Assembly: GCA_943329105.2 (NCBI GenBank) | Contig: CALQCP020000005.1 | Span: forward strand, 1-27,843 | Origin: Chitinophaga pinensis | Lineage (GTDB): Bacteria; Planctomycetota; Phycisphaerae; Phycisphaerales; SM1A02 | Length of the DNA: 27,843 nt | Direction of reading: 5' to 3' | Part shown: piece after piece, positions 1-7,742 of the stretch | Numbering within the stretch: position 1 is the first letter of the stretch | How the letters are laid out: each line of letters opens with the position of its first letter | Notes under the pieces: model-generated | The model's database searches: none | What the model was told of the DNA's origin: nothing | What the model saw: the letters and a program-made list of their open reading frames with translations, nothing else | Made by a program: the position numbers and the translations under genes

Positions 1-425
1 GCAAGCAGCAGCACCATGTCCCACGCGGGGCGACGTTCCGGCGCCATGCGCGCGCATCGAAGGGCGAGCGCCAAGCCAGCCTCATAGCCTTCGTCAGAAA
101 TGTCCGCATCGCGCGTGAACGGATAAAGGTCAGCGAGCCACGCTGCCGAAAGCATTTGCTTGATACGGGTCTGAAAGTCCGGAGCGTTCGCCGAAGTTTG
201 CGGTGCAGTGGCAGCGGTGGTGATGGTGCCCGCGGTGGTTTGCGGAGTTTCCGGGGCGGGCGCGGTTTGCGTCTGCGCAGGAAGAGTGCTCTGCGCGGAC
301 GCGGCCACTGGCGCGGTTGCTGCCACCGGCGCCACCGTTTGCGAAGTTGCTATCGGTGCCGACGCAAGTGCCAACGCTGTTACAGCACAGACGCCGGGGA
401 AGCACATACTCGCGTGGATTGGCAT
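1..425 (-). CDS. Exported protein of unknown function, C-terminus cut by the left window edge
   Basis: Reading the minus strand from ATG at 425 gives 141 open codons to the window edge. The first ~20 residues (MPIHASMCFPGVCAVTALAL) look like a signal peptide. They are followed by a low-complexity Ala/Thr/Pro/Gln-rich linker to about residue 80, then a more ordered stretch (about residues 82-141) rich in Ala, Leu and Arg that could begin a helical repeat domain such as TPR; that last point is inference. The start lies 10 nt after the stop of the upstream membrane-protein gene, so the two are probably cotranscribed. I do not recognise the family. Codon choice (G/C third positions) and a clean secretion signal favour this frame over the competing open frames on both strands. 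Confidence 0.6.
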   Translation of the reverse strand, partial: MPIHASMCFPGVCAVTALALASAPIATSQTVAPVAATAPVAASAQSTLPAQTQTAPAPETPQTTAGTITTAATAPQTSANAPDFQTRIKQMLSAAWLADLYPFTRDADISDEGYEAGLALALRCARMAPERRPAWDMVLLL

Positions 426-435
426 TGATGCAAGT

Positions 436-1341
436 TTAGCGATCAACGCGTGCCAACGCCGTGCGTGTGCGCTTGATGAGGCCCGCAAACGCAATCATTC
501 CGAGCGGTATGGCAACCGCCACATCAATTGCTCGCCCCGTCAATTCGGCGGCGAGTCCTGCGTCGCGTTCGTAACCGCCGATGAGCGGTGCCGCCAGAGC
601 CACGGACCACTCACGAATACCGAGCCCATTGCCGATGAACGGCACCAGATTTGCCGCAGATGCCACCAGCGCTGTGCCGATCGCCGTTGCCGGTTCGATG
701 GACCAGCCGCTCAGTCGAAAGGCGGCCCAGGCGTGCACCGCCCACACCAGCACTTCAACGCTGCGGAGCACCATGACCATGGCAAACGGCCGCCACGTTG
801 CGTCCATCGCCAGGGGCACCCACACCACGGGAACCAGCGTGGCGGCCCACCACGGCGCGCCCGCGCCAGCAGCGAGCACCGCCACGGCGCCGACCGCGCA
901 GGTGGCGATCGCAGTGGCGGACATTGCTTGCAGAATCACCACCAAGCTGGTGCGCACGGGAATGCCGTTCACGGCGCGGTGGTACGCCATTCGGCCAATG
1001 CTGCCCGCTTGCATGGGCACGTAGTTACCAAGGGTGCTGGTGGCTACCAGCAGGTTCATCTCTTGAAATCCAACGCGACCATGTCGGCGCATGAGTATCC
1101 AGAAGACCCCGGAAGTCAGCACCTGATTGGCAACAATGGCGATGATGATGGCGGCAAGTGCAAGCCAGTCCGGGTTACGCACTGCGCGCGCGAGCGAGTC
1201 GCCGATCGCCTGGTTGCGCCACACGGCAATCACCGCTGCGCCCACCAGCAGCACGCCAACAACGGTTCCCACGCGGCGCAGTTGTGCGCGATGTGAACGG
1301 TCGAATGGTTGCCCGCCTTCGGTGGCGGTCGGTGCGGTCAT
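436..1341 (-). CDS. UPF0104 / LPG-synthase-TM family integral membrane protein
   Basis: The 301-residue protein is almost entirely hydrophobic, with about seven or eight predicted membrane segments starting near residue 23 after a short hydrophilic N-terminus. The stretch NYVPMQAGSIGRMAYHR (about residues 106-122) and the later FIGNGLGIREW resemble the conserved polar loops of the lysylphosphatidylglycerol-synthase/AglD transmembrane family (UPF0104). Members of this family are often linked to lipid or glycan transfer and flipping in envelope clusters; the substrate here is unknown. It heads a minus-strand pair with the exported protein 10 nt downstream. A -10-like TATCCT sits 6 nt before the ATG, so the message may be leaderless. 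A broken paralogue of its N-terminus lies at 4392-4520, suggesting that the DNA between the two copies was inserted beside this gene. Confidence 0.82.
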   Translation of the reverse strand: MTAPTATEGGQPFDRSHRAQLRRVGTVVGVLLVGAAVIAVWRNQAIGDSLARAVRNPDWLALAAIIIAIVANQVLTSGVFWILMRRHGRVGFQEMNLLVATSTLGNYVPMQAGSIGRMAYHRAVNGIPVRTSLVVILQAMSATAIATCAVGAVAVLAAGAGAPWWAATLVPVVWVPLAMDATWRPFAMVMVLRSVEVLVWAVHAWAAFRLSGWSIEPATAIGTALVASAANLVPFIGNGLGIREWSVALAAPLIGGYERDAGLAAELTGRAIDVAVAIPLGMIAFAGLIKRTRTALARVDR

Positions 1342-1347
1342 GGGTGA

Positions 1348-1353
1348 AGGATA
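1348..1353 (-). promoter_or_regulatory. -10-like TATCCT just before the membrane-protein gene
   Basis: On the minus strand TATCCT lies 6 nt before the ATG at 1341; a second candidate, TATACC, lies 6 nt further upstream. There is no Shine-Dalgarno sequence. The position is like that seen ahead of several other lead genes in this window and suggests a leaderless or near-leaderless transcript. No convincing -35 box is visible. Confidence 0.3.
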
Positions 1354-1421
1354 GGTATAAGCAGTATGACGCGGTACTGTTTGCAGAGCAGATCACACCT
1401 CAGCGATTCGCTCCAGTGTGG

Positions 1422-2879
1422 CTACAGTCGTGGCTGTTGCGGCATCGATGTGGGGATGGCAGTTGTAACGATGATTAGTCCAAGAAACACAGTTGAGACC
1501 GGGAAGTTAAGCAGTGGCTCTGTCATGCCCTGAGTAAGCCAAACCATCAAGACTCCAAGGAGCACAGCTCGCAGTATTGGGTCCTGAACCTGCTTCGACC
1601 GATGCCAACACTCCACCAGTACCCAACAAAGCAGAATGAGGCCGATTGCGCCTTGTTCGACGAACACTTGGAGAAAGGTGTTGTGTGCTTGGGGCATGCT
1701 GGCGAGAGTGTTGATCTGCTGCGGATCCTCGAGACCAAGCGCCGGGCTGAGGCGCTTTACTTCCGCTGGGTATATGTCCTTCCAACTTTTGCTCCCCCAA
1801 CCAAATATTGGCCGTTGTCCAGCGAGCGATAGGGCTACAAACCATATTGGCCCACGTTCGCCTGCGACGCGACCCAAGAAGGCAGCGGTACCGTCAACGG
1901 GCTTGTAGTTCAATGAACTGCCTGGTGCGCCATAGATCATGGGAATCAACCGGTTGCTGGCAGCAGAATTCAGAAAGAGCGCTCCACCAACAACAGTCAG
2001 CATCGTCACGGCAATCACCAGTCGCCATCGGCGCGCACACTTTGACATCACAAGTGACACCACAGACACCATCGTTCCAATGAGTGCGGCGATTGCCCCT
2101 GTTCGGCTCCCGGTGGCACGTAGAACAATGGCGGCGACAGACAATGGCACTGCGCCTACTACTACATATCTTCGTTGTCGCGTGGCAATCATCGCTGCGA
2201 CGGATCCAGTGATAAGAGCGCCTGCAATTAAACAAGTTGAACTGTAATTATTCCTAATTCCCGGAAACTCGGGGCTATAACGGCTATATAAACTGGGATT
2301 CGCTAGCACCTTGACAGCGCTGATAGTAAGCATCACCGTACTACTTGCTGCGAGCGCAATCCATGCAGGCCATGGCCCTCGAACAGCAATGAGGAGCGCT
2401 GCTAAACCAAACAACGGTCGAATGGGCGCGCTCTGGACGGCCTTAGAAGTACTTGACGAAGACCACGCCGCTGCACACACAAACCACATGCACAAGAGCG
2501 CAAACGGCAGTAAACACCGAGCCTTCTGAAAGTAACCGCTCCACGCACCCGGATCAACAGCCATCCGCACCGCCGACGTTACAAGCAGCACAACGAACGC
2601 AATGGACTCCGGTGCAATATCCACTACCGGCATTGCAATCCAAAGTAACGCGGCACCCTCATGCGCCCGTGCAACCACTGTGCGTAACCCAGTCGAGTGC
2701 CGTGTGACTCCAACCGGGGCAGTATTTTTCACGGGTGCGATGATGAACTCCTCATTTGGATCATTGATGGTAACGCACAGCGCTTTATAGGTATCGGCTG
2801 CGGAAGCGCGTTCTCTGGGGGAAGCGGTGGATCTGTCTATCCGCGCGCCTGCCAACAAATCGTTACTCGCGGTTAGCAT
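1422..2879 (-). CDS. O-antigen ligase/polymerase-type membrane protein (Wzy/WaaL superfamily)
   Basis: The protein has 485 residues: a hydrophilic N-terminal stretch of about 70 residues, then about ten to twelve hydrophobic segments. The diagnostic part is a large periplasmic-type loop with GWGSKSWKDIYP followed by AHNTFLQVFVEQGAIGL near residues 398-414, matching the H-N-x-(F/Y)-L-x3-E-x-G-x-x-G signature of the Wzy_C/O-antigen ligase superfamily. Sequence alone does not decide between polymerising O-units and ligating the chain to an acceptor. The first 70 residues resemble nothing known to me, and the true start could lie further in. The gene sits in a visibly lower-G+C stretch than its flanks and is divergent from the gene at 3128, both probably part of an acquired cassette. 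A second polymerase-like gene lies at 22254. Confidence 0.82.
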   Translation of the reverse strand: MLTASNDLLAGARIDRSTASPRERASAADTYKALCVTINDPNEEFIIAPVKNTAPVGVTRHSTGLRTVVARAHEGAALLWIAMPVVDIAPESIAFVVLLVTSAVRMAVDPGAWSGYFQKARCLLPFALLCMWFVCAAAWSSSSTSKAVQSAPIRPLFGLAALLIAVRGPWPAWIALAASSTVMLTISAVKVLANPSLYSRYSPEFPGIRNNYSSTCLIAGALITGSVAAMIATRQRRYVVVGAVPLSVAAIVLRATGSRTGAIAALIGTMVSVVSLVMSKCARRWRLVIAVTMLTVVGGALFLNSAASNRLIPMIYGAPGSSLNYKPVDGTAAFLGRVAGERGPIWFVALSLAGQRPIFGWGSKSWKDIYPAEVKRLSPALGLEDPQQINTLASMPQAHNTFLQVFVEQGAIGLILLCWVLVECWHRSKQVQDPILRAVLLGVLMVWLTQGMTEPLLNFPVSTVFLGLIIVTTAIPTSMPQQPRL

Positions 2880-3127
2880 GTCATAGGAATCCAGCTATGC
2901 GATAGTTCCCCCTTCCGGGTCATCCATCGACCCCAAGTCCAACCCACGACTTCTCGTGCGCAACTTTCGACAGCGCCCAATTTTATAGTGATGCTGACAC
3001 GCTACACATTGCCTTCTTGATACAGAGTCATAGCGGTATTTTTAGTGAACATAGTGTCGCAGTCATATCGATATGCCTCAGCGAGAGCGCTGGCGGTTTT
3101 TAAGTTTCTAACCACGAGTACAGTACT
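2880..3127. promoter_or_regulatory. Divergent, comparatively AT-rich intergenic region
   Basis: This 248-bp gap separates the minus-strand ligase/polymerase gene from the plus-strand gene at 3128, so it should hold promoters for both. I cannot assign either with confidence. A small hairpin (CAGCG at 3079-3083, CGCTG at 3088-3092, loop AGAG) followed by GCGG and five T residues (3097-3101) faces the plus-strand gene. It could act as a weak terminator or attenuator, but the stem is only 5 bp. Confidence 0.3.
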
Positions 3128-4378
3128 GTGAGCAAAGCCCCAACCAATCCTCGCGCTCGTATCAGCCACGGACGGTCCGTAGTTGCTATCGAGTTTATGA
3201 CCTTTCATTTAGAAGTCTTGGTTGCAATCTGTAAGCACACCGTTGAACTTCAGATACCAACAACGGTTATCTCGCCACGGATGGGAATTCAAAGAGCCAT
3301 CGGACGCATTGGAGGTTCGAGCTTTGAAAAACTGAAGGCCGTTGCTGATTTAAACAGTACTCCGTTCAAAATTGCTTTATCTCAGAGTTCTGAGGAGATG
3401 GATTCGCTCACTGAGGGCGCCGACGTTATCTTTATAGGGACCGTACCTCCAGCGCCGAAATCAACGCAGCAGCCCCGGCACGCAGCGCGAGCGCACACCC
3501 GCATTCAAGACATGTTTACGCTCGTCAAGCGCGCGCTCAGTCTTGACAAGCTTATCTACATCGTCATTCACAATCCCGATGTCGACGCCGCTCGATTGAT
3601 TGAAATGCTAAGTCCCGAAGATTGTAAAAAGATATCGATTGTTTCTTTGAGCGCGCAGACAGGTGATTATTGTCAATCGTTGTTTCCAGATCGGTTTCGC
3701 AGCGCGCTCGTTATGCCCGCGATAGGAATGCATGAGGCGTGCGCCGATGGCCGAGCATCAATGGGAAACACAAACGTAGCCATCGCCGTGGTCGGGGAAA
3801 TCAGTTCTCAGCGGCGCGACTATGAAAGCCTTGCAGACTTATGTAAAGATCGCGCGTGGCTCCAGCAGCAGGGCATTCGAATTCAGATCATTGGACGGAT
3901 AAAGGCTGAGTCTCGGATTGAAAATCTCTTACGTCGAATCAGACTCCCAGCGGCATGGATATTTTTGGTGAAGTATCCCAAGTTGCTCCCACTATGGCTC
4001 GCGGGAACCCTCGATTTATCCAGGACTCGGCATTCAAGAATCTCAGACAAAGCCTTGGACAAAGCGATTTTAGATGCGTCATGCCTCTTGGATTTACATC
4101 TTCCCCACTACTTAGTTAAAGGTAAGACATCAGGGGCTGAAGGGCTGGCAATGACCTACCTCAAGCCACTGATCGGCCTGAGTGACTTGAAGTCTGTCAT
4201 AGCCGACGCTAGCAGTGATACAACTAAATCAAGGCTGCTTGAGCAATTGATTGTTCAAAGCGCAGAATGCAGCGCTCAGCGGCGCGAATTGCAGCAGCAG
4301 CAGTTTCGCGAGCAGTTGATGCAAGATCTCACATTGGCAAGTCCACAAATGCCCTCGCGCGGTCTGTCGGGTAGTTGA
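3128..4378 (+). CDS. Unusual GT-B-like putative glycosyltransferase
   Basis: This is a 416-residue soluble protein whose family I do not recognise. The N-terminus (VVAIEFMTFHLEVLVAICK, from about residue 18) resembles the first strand and helix of GT-B glycosyltransferases that begin with an H-x-E-x-L pattern. The middle has a strand reading AIAVVGEISSQRRDYESL near residues 218-235, and then HYLVKGKTSGAEGLA followed by KPLIG (about residues 327-350), which resembles the donor-binding tyrosine/Ser-Gly/Lys-Pro region of GT-B enzymes. The C-terminal 40 residues are Gln/Arg/Glu-rich and probably helical. The GTG at 3128 is the only start that keeps the first beta strand: an in-frame TAA lies at 3101 and the first ATG (3197) would remove the strand. 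It runs opposite to all nearby genes, inside a lower-G+C block. Glycosyl transfer is inference. Confidence 0.55.
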   Translation: MSKAPTNPRARISHGRSVVAIEFMTFHLEVLVAICKHTVELQIPTTVISPRMGIQRAIGRIGGSSFEKLKAVADLNSTPFKIALSQSSEEMDSLTEGADVIFIGTVPPAPKSTQQPRHAARAHTRIQDMFTLVKRALSLDKLIYIVIHNPDVDAARLIEMLSPEDCKKISIVSLSAQTGDYCQSLFPDRFRSALVMPAIGMHEACADGRASMGNTNVAIAVVGEISSQRRDYESLADLCKDRAWLQQQGIRIQIIGRIKAESRIENLLRRIRLPAAWIFLVKYPKLLPLWLAGTLDLSRTRHSRISDKALDKAILDASCLLDLHLPHYLVKGKTSGAEGLAMTYLKPLIGLSDLKSVIADASSDTTKSRLLEQLIVQSAECSAQRRELQQQQFREQLMQDLTLASPQMPSRGLSGS

Positions 4379-4391
4379 CACATTGAACCGA

Positions 4392-4520
4392 CTAGCGGCA
4401 CTTCTTATCCCAACCGCGCATCGCCGCACCCACTAGTAGCACGCCCACAACGGTTGCAATGCAGCGCAGATGTGCTCGCGGTGAACGGTCGGATGGTTGC
4501 CAACCTGGGGTTGCGCTCAT
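4392..4520 (-). pseudogene. Truncated 5' copy of the UPF0104 membrane-protein gene
   Basis: From ATG at 4520 the minus strand reads 42 codons to a TAG at 4392. About 27 residues, including the DRS, TVVGVLLVGAA stretch, align without gaps with the N-terminus of the intact gene at 436-1341: about 20 of 27 residues are identical by eye, and the DNA is also clearly homologous over roughly 4422-4520. After VLLVGAA the similarity stops abruptly and a short unrelated tail follows. The ATG overlaps the stop of the upstream GT2-like gene (ATGA), an operon-style coupled start, so this is probably the original site of a full-length membrane-protein gene next to that transferase. The DNA between the two copies (1342-4391) then looks like an insertion or recombination product. 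Confidence 0.68.
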
Positions 4521-5494
4521 GGTTGAGGGCGCTGCACATGCTCGCCGCGGGCTTTAGCAAGGCTCATCAATCCTAGTTTCCAGCGCAACCGGTCCCAGTG
4601 GCGCGTGAGTAATGGGCCGGACTTGTACTTGTAGCGTTCAAGAAATCGATCGATGGAATCGTCAGGCGTTATGGAAGTTGGATGGCGAAGTGGGAATTCC
4701 ATGCCGCGCAGTAGTAGGTTTGCCCACGGCGATAATCCGGTGGTGTGGGTCCCGTCTTCTCTGAAGCCGATATTGGTAATCAGATTGCTGCGCGGATGAA
4801 TGGTCAGCATGTGGTGTCTCCACATCGCGTAGTGCCATCGGTACGCCCATGAAGAAGTAGCGCCCGTAAACGCTGACGACATGCGGCGTCGCCACTTGGT
4901 GCCGGCACGCGGACTGCACCATTGCCCAATGAAATTTGGGTCGGCGATCGTTTGTTTCCAATTCGCTGGCTCACGCTCAAAGCGAGCCCACGCTCTGCGC
5001 CAAGTGGCCCAGCCCGATGGATTGGGATAGCGAGTAAAGCAGTATGAATCGCTGGAATGCAGTTGTGCTGGAGCAAGTGCGCTGCCGTTAATGGCTCCAA
5101 CGCGCTCATCGGTTTCGTAGTGTTGCAGCAGTTCCGCGACGAATGGAAAGAAGCTGGGGTCAGCAACGCAGTCGTCTTCCAAGATGATGCCGGCGCTCTC
5201 ATGTTGGAAGAACCAATCAATGGCACCGCTGACAGCGGTCATGCAGCCTTGGTTCTGGTCAAGAAATCGACTCTGCACGGTGCACGGCCAGCTGGGCGCA
5301 AGCATGCATTCACGAACAGCTGCTACTTTGCTTGCTTCGCCCACTCGTTCCGCGCGCGCCCCGTCACACGCCACGTACAAGCGCGCCGGGCCAGCAGCGG
5401 CAATCGAAGCCATGGTGCGCTTCACCAAGTCTGGGCGATTGAAGCCAACAAGTAAGACTGGCGGGCATGCGGGAGTTGCCTCTCGACTGGTCAT
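4517..5494 (-). CDS. GT2-like / HlpA-type nucleotide-diphospho-sugar transferase
   Basis: The 325-residue cytosolic protein has a GT-A fold signature. The N-terminus PPVLLVGFNRPDLVKRTM (residues 11-28) is typical of this glycosyltransferase subgroup, which databases often label hemolytic protein HlpA-like. ILEDDC with Asp/Glu at residues 106-108 supplies the metal-binding acidic motif, and YPNPSGWATWRRAW and SWAYRWHYAMW are conserved aromatic stretches of the same subgroup. It presumably transfers one sugar to the lipid-linked oligosaccharide; donor and acceptor cannot be read from sequence. Its stop overlaps the start of the truncated membrane-protein copy at 4520. It is divergent from asnB at 5701 across a 206-bp gap containing a TATCCT (5649-5654) that could serve as a -10 for asnB. 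No Shine-Dalgarno sequence precedes its ATG. Confidence 0.83.
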   Translation of the reverse strand: MTSREATPACPPVLLVGFNRPDLVKRTMASIAAAGPARLYVACDGARAERVGEASKVAAVRECMLAPSWPCTVQSRFLDQNQGCMTAVSGAIDWFFQHESAGIILEDDCVADPSFFPFVAELLQHYETDERVGAINGSALAPAQLHSSDSYCFTRYPNPSGWATWRRAWARFEREPANWKQTIADPNFIGQWCSPRAGTKWRRRMSSAFTGATSSWAYRWHYAMWRHHMLTIHPRSNLITNIGFREDGTHTTGLSPWANLLLRGMEFPLRHPTSITPDDSIDRFLERYKYKSGPLLTRHWDRLRWKLGLMSLAKARGEHVQRPQP

Positions 5495-5700
5495 GGCGCT
5501 GGAAGTGCCCGTGCTGGTGTCGATGCAGCCTCATGCGCACGCCGGGCGACAGTGTCGAGCCAGCTCGGCCGACGCACCGTTGGTGCATTCATAGAATTTG
5601 GTTGAATACTCAGCATCAGAAAGCGCAGTGAGCCATGGGCTAATCTACTATCCTAACCCAGCATAGTGGTTGGCCGGGGCAGATAGTTGGACGCATCACC

Positions 5701-7722
5701 ATGTGTGGATTCACCGGCTTCATCGATCGTTCAGACCGGATCAACGATCCGAGTGCTGCACTTTCCGCCATGTCCGCCATGATTGCGCACCGAGGCCCTG
5801 ATGGCGAGGGTTCCTACTTTGAGCCACGATTCGGCCTGGGGCTTGCCCACCGTCGGTTGGCAATCATTGACCGGTCGCAGGCCGCTGCGCAGCCGATGGT
5901 TTCACCGTCCGGTCGCTGGGTGATTGCCTACAACGGTGAGATTTGGAATCATCAGGAAATCAGGCAGGAATTGCGCGCCGCGGGCGTCCGTGTTGGACCA
6001 TCCACCGGCGACACCGCCACGCTTGCCGCACTGCTTGACGCGCGCGGGGTGGAAGCCGCGATTCCGAATCTTGACGGCATGTTCGCCTTCGCGGCACTCG
6101 ATTTGCATGAACGCGTCATGTGGCTGGTGCGCGACCGATTTGGCGTGAAGCCGTGCTTCTGGGGTCACGCCGACGATGGCCGCGGTGCGCCGGTGTTCGT
6201 CTTTGGCAGCGAATTACGAGCATTGGCCGCGTGCCCAGTCTTCCGGAATCGGGTCTGCCCGATGGCCATCGCTTCAGTGCTCGGGTCCCTCTCAGTGCGT
6301 GGGACGCGCACGATTTACGAGGGAGTTCATGCGCTCCGCCCGGGCCATGCGCTGTGCGTGGATCTCAGTACCGGCCGTGTCAGTGAACGCGAGTGGTTCT
6401 CCGTGCGCGCCGCCGCCGCTGCCGCACGCGCGCAGGGCTTTCACGGTGACCGCGCAGAAATGGTGCGCGCGTTTGATGGACTACTGGAGTCCGCTGTGCG
6501 TCGCCGTCTCATGAGTGATGTGCCGTTTGGCGCGTTTCTCTCGGGCGGAATCGACAGCAGTCTGGTGGTGGCCGCCATGCGCCACGCCGGCGTTGCGCCG
6601 CTACGCACCTTCACGGTTGGCTTTGAAAACGCCGAGTATGACGAACGTGCGCACGCACGCGCCGTGGCGAAGGCGCTCGGTACTGACCACCATGAAGTGA
6701 TGATCAAAGATGCAGATCTCGTCTCACTTGTAGAAGACAGTATCGGCTGCTTTGACGCGCCGTTTGCTGATTCAAGCGCTATTCCAACACTAGCGGTTTC
6801 GCGTTTCGCGCGGCAATCCGTGGGTGTTGTGTTGACCGGCGATGGCGGCGATGAGTTCTTTGGTGGATATGAACGCCATCTGCGCGGCTTTACGCTGTCA
6901 CGTTGGATCCGTTCGGTTCCGCTCTTTGCACGGCGGCGCATGGCCGATGCCATTGAGATGTTGAATGGCGATACTTGGGATCGCGCATTGCAGCCGATCA
7001 ATGGCATGCTCCCTTCTGCACTGCGGCGCACGCAGCGCGGAAGGCTTATGCACAAAGTGGCCATCATTATGCGCGCTGCGGGTGATGAAGAACTGTGGCG
7101 ATCGTTCTTTGCAGTGTGGCCCGAGCCTGCATCGCTCATTCAGCGGCTGCCGTCCGATCTCTGGGCAAGTACCGTTGCTCGTGAAACGCGCGACATGCCG
7201 CGACAATTCCCTGGTGATCCCGACGGGTTCTTTGACGAGCTCTTACTCCGTGATCAGACCAACTACCTGCCCGATGACATTCTCACCAAAATTGACCGGT
7301 GCAGCATGGAGTGCGGGCTTGAAGCGCGGGACCCCATGTTGGATACGCGGCTCTTTGACTTTGCCTGGCGCATTCCGCCAGCGTGGCGCACTGATGGAAC
7401 AGTGGGAAAGTTGCTGTTGCGTGAATCGCTTCGGCACCGATTGCCCAAGGAGCTCCACGGGATTGCTGGCCGCTCCAAGCAGGGGTTCGGGGTCCCTCTA
7501 CGCCGCTGGTTTGATGGCCCGTTGGCGGAGTGGGTGGACGAGGTTCTTTCCCCCAAACGCCTTGAAGCACAGGGCATCTTGGATGGCAAGGCCGCCCATG
7601 CTGCACTGGTACAAGCCCGCGCCGGTGACGAAGGCGCTGCACAACGCGCGTGGACGGCGTGTGTGGTGAGCCGATGGTGTGAACGTGAAGGCGTGGACGG
7701 CGAGCGCGTAGCGCGGGGGTAA
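5701..7722 (+). CDS. asnB: Asparagine synthetase (glutamine-hydrolysing), class B, copy 1
   Basis: The 673-residue protein starts MCGFTGF, so Cys2 becomes the N-terminal nucleophile of the glutaminase domain after Met removal. AHRGPDGEG, RRLAIID and YNGEIWN follow in the expected order. The synthetase domain has the ATP pyrophosphatase loop SGGIDSS at residues 281-287 and TGDGGDEFFGGYERH further on. Family members make asparagine, but those inside O-antigen clusters often amidate sugar carboxyl groups, as in uronamides. Given wlbA/wlbB in the same locus, a uronic-acid amidase-type role is plausible but is inference. It belongs to a different subtype from the second asnB (605 residues at 17655) and is about 40-60 residues longer than typical short AsnB proteins. 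It lies 20 bp upstream of the Wzz-like gene on the same strand. Confidence 0.93.
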   Translation: MCGFTGFIDRSDRINDPSAALSAMSAMIAHRGPDGEGSYFEPRFGLGLAHRRLAIIDRSQAAAQPMVSPSGRWVIAYNGEIWNHQEIRQELRAAGVRVGPSTGDTATLAALLDARGVEAAIPNLDGMFAFAALDLHERVMWLVRDRFGVKPCFWGHADDGRGAPVFVFGSELRALAACPVFRNRVCPMAIASVLGSLSVRGTRTIYEGVHALRPGHALCVDLSTGRVSEREWFSVRAAAAAARAQGFHGDRAEMVRAFDGLLESAVRRRLMSDVPFGAFLSGGIDSSLVVAAMRHAGVAPLRTFTVGFENAEYDERAHARAVAKALGTDHHEVMIKDADLVSLVEDSIGCFDAPFADSSAIPTLAVSRFARQSVGVVLTGDGGDEFFGGYERHLRGFTLSRWIRSVPLFARRRMADAIEMLNGDTWDRALQPINGMLPSALRRTQRGRLMHKVAIIMRAAGDEELWRSFFAVWPEPASLIQRLPSDLWASTVARETRDMPRQFPGDPDGFFDELLLRDQTNYLPDDILTKIDRCSMECGLEARDPMLDTRLFDFAWRIPPAWRTDGTVGKLLLRESLRHRLPKELHGIAGRSKQGFGVPLRRWFDGPLAEWVDEVLSPKRLEAQGILDGKAAHAALVQARAGDEGAAQRAWTACVVSRWCEREGVDGERVARG

Positions 7723-7729
7723 GTTGGTT

Positions 7730-7735
7730 TATACT
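7730..7735 (+). promoter_or_regulatory. -10-like TATACT directly before the Wzz-like gene
   Basis: TATACT lies 7 nt before the ATG at 7743, in the short gap after asnB, with no Shine-Dalgarno sequence between. It could give a leaderless transcript of the Wzz-like gene independent of asnB. No good -35 box is seen 16-18 bp upstream, so it remains a candidate. Confidence 0.38.
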
Positions 7736-7742
7736 TTCACGC

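Noticed and set aside
130..405. Minus-strand frame of 91 codons near the left edge
   Set aside because: It lies out of frame with the exported protein starting at 425, which has a signal peptide and runs uninterrupted to the window edge.
208..1296. Long open frame on the plus strand (362 codons) antisense to the exported-protein and UPF0104 genes
   Set aside because: Composition is His/Arg/Cys-rich with no domain or topology; it is the mirror of a G/C-rich membrane-protein gene on the minus strand that has clear family motifs.
3079..3101. Intrinsic terminator before the gene at 3128
   Set aside because: The stem is only 5 bp and is separated from the T-run by 4 nt; kept only as a remark in the intergenic entry.
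3002..3208. 68-codon minus-strand frame in the divergent region before 3128
   Set aside because: It overlaps the conserved first strand of the plus-strand gene, has no recognisable similarity or ribosome site, and is short enough to arise by chance.
6441..7139. 232-codon minus-strand frame inside asnB-1
   Set aside because: It is antisense to the conserved synthetase domain and rich in Ser/Arg/Thr, as expected for a shadow frame.
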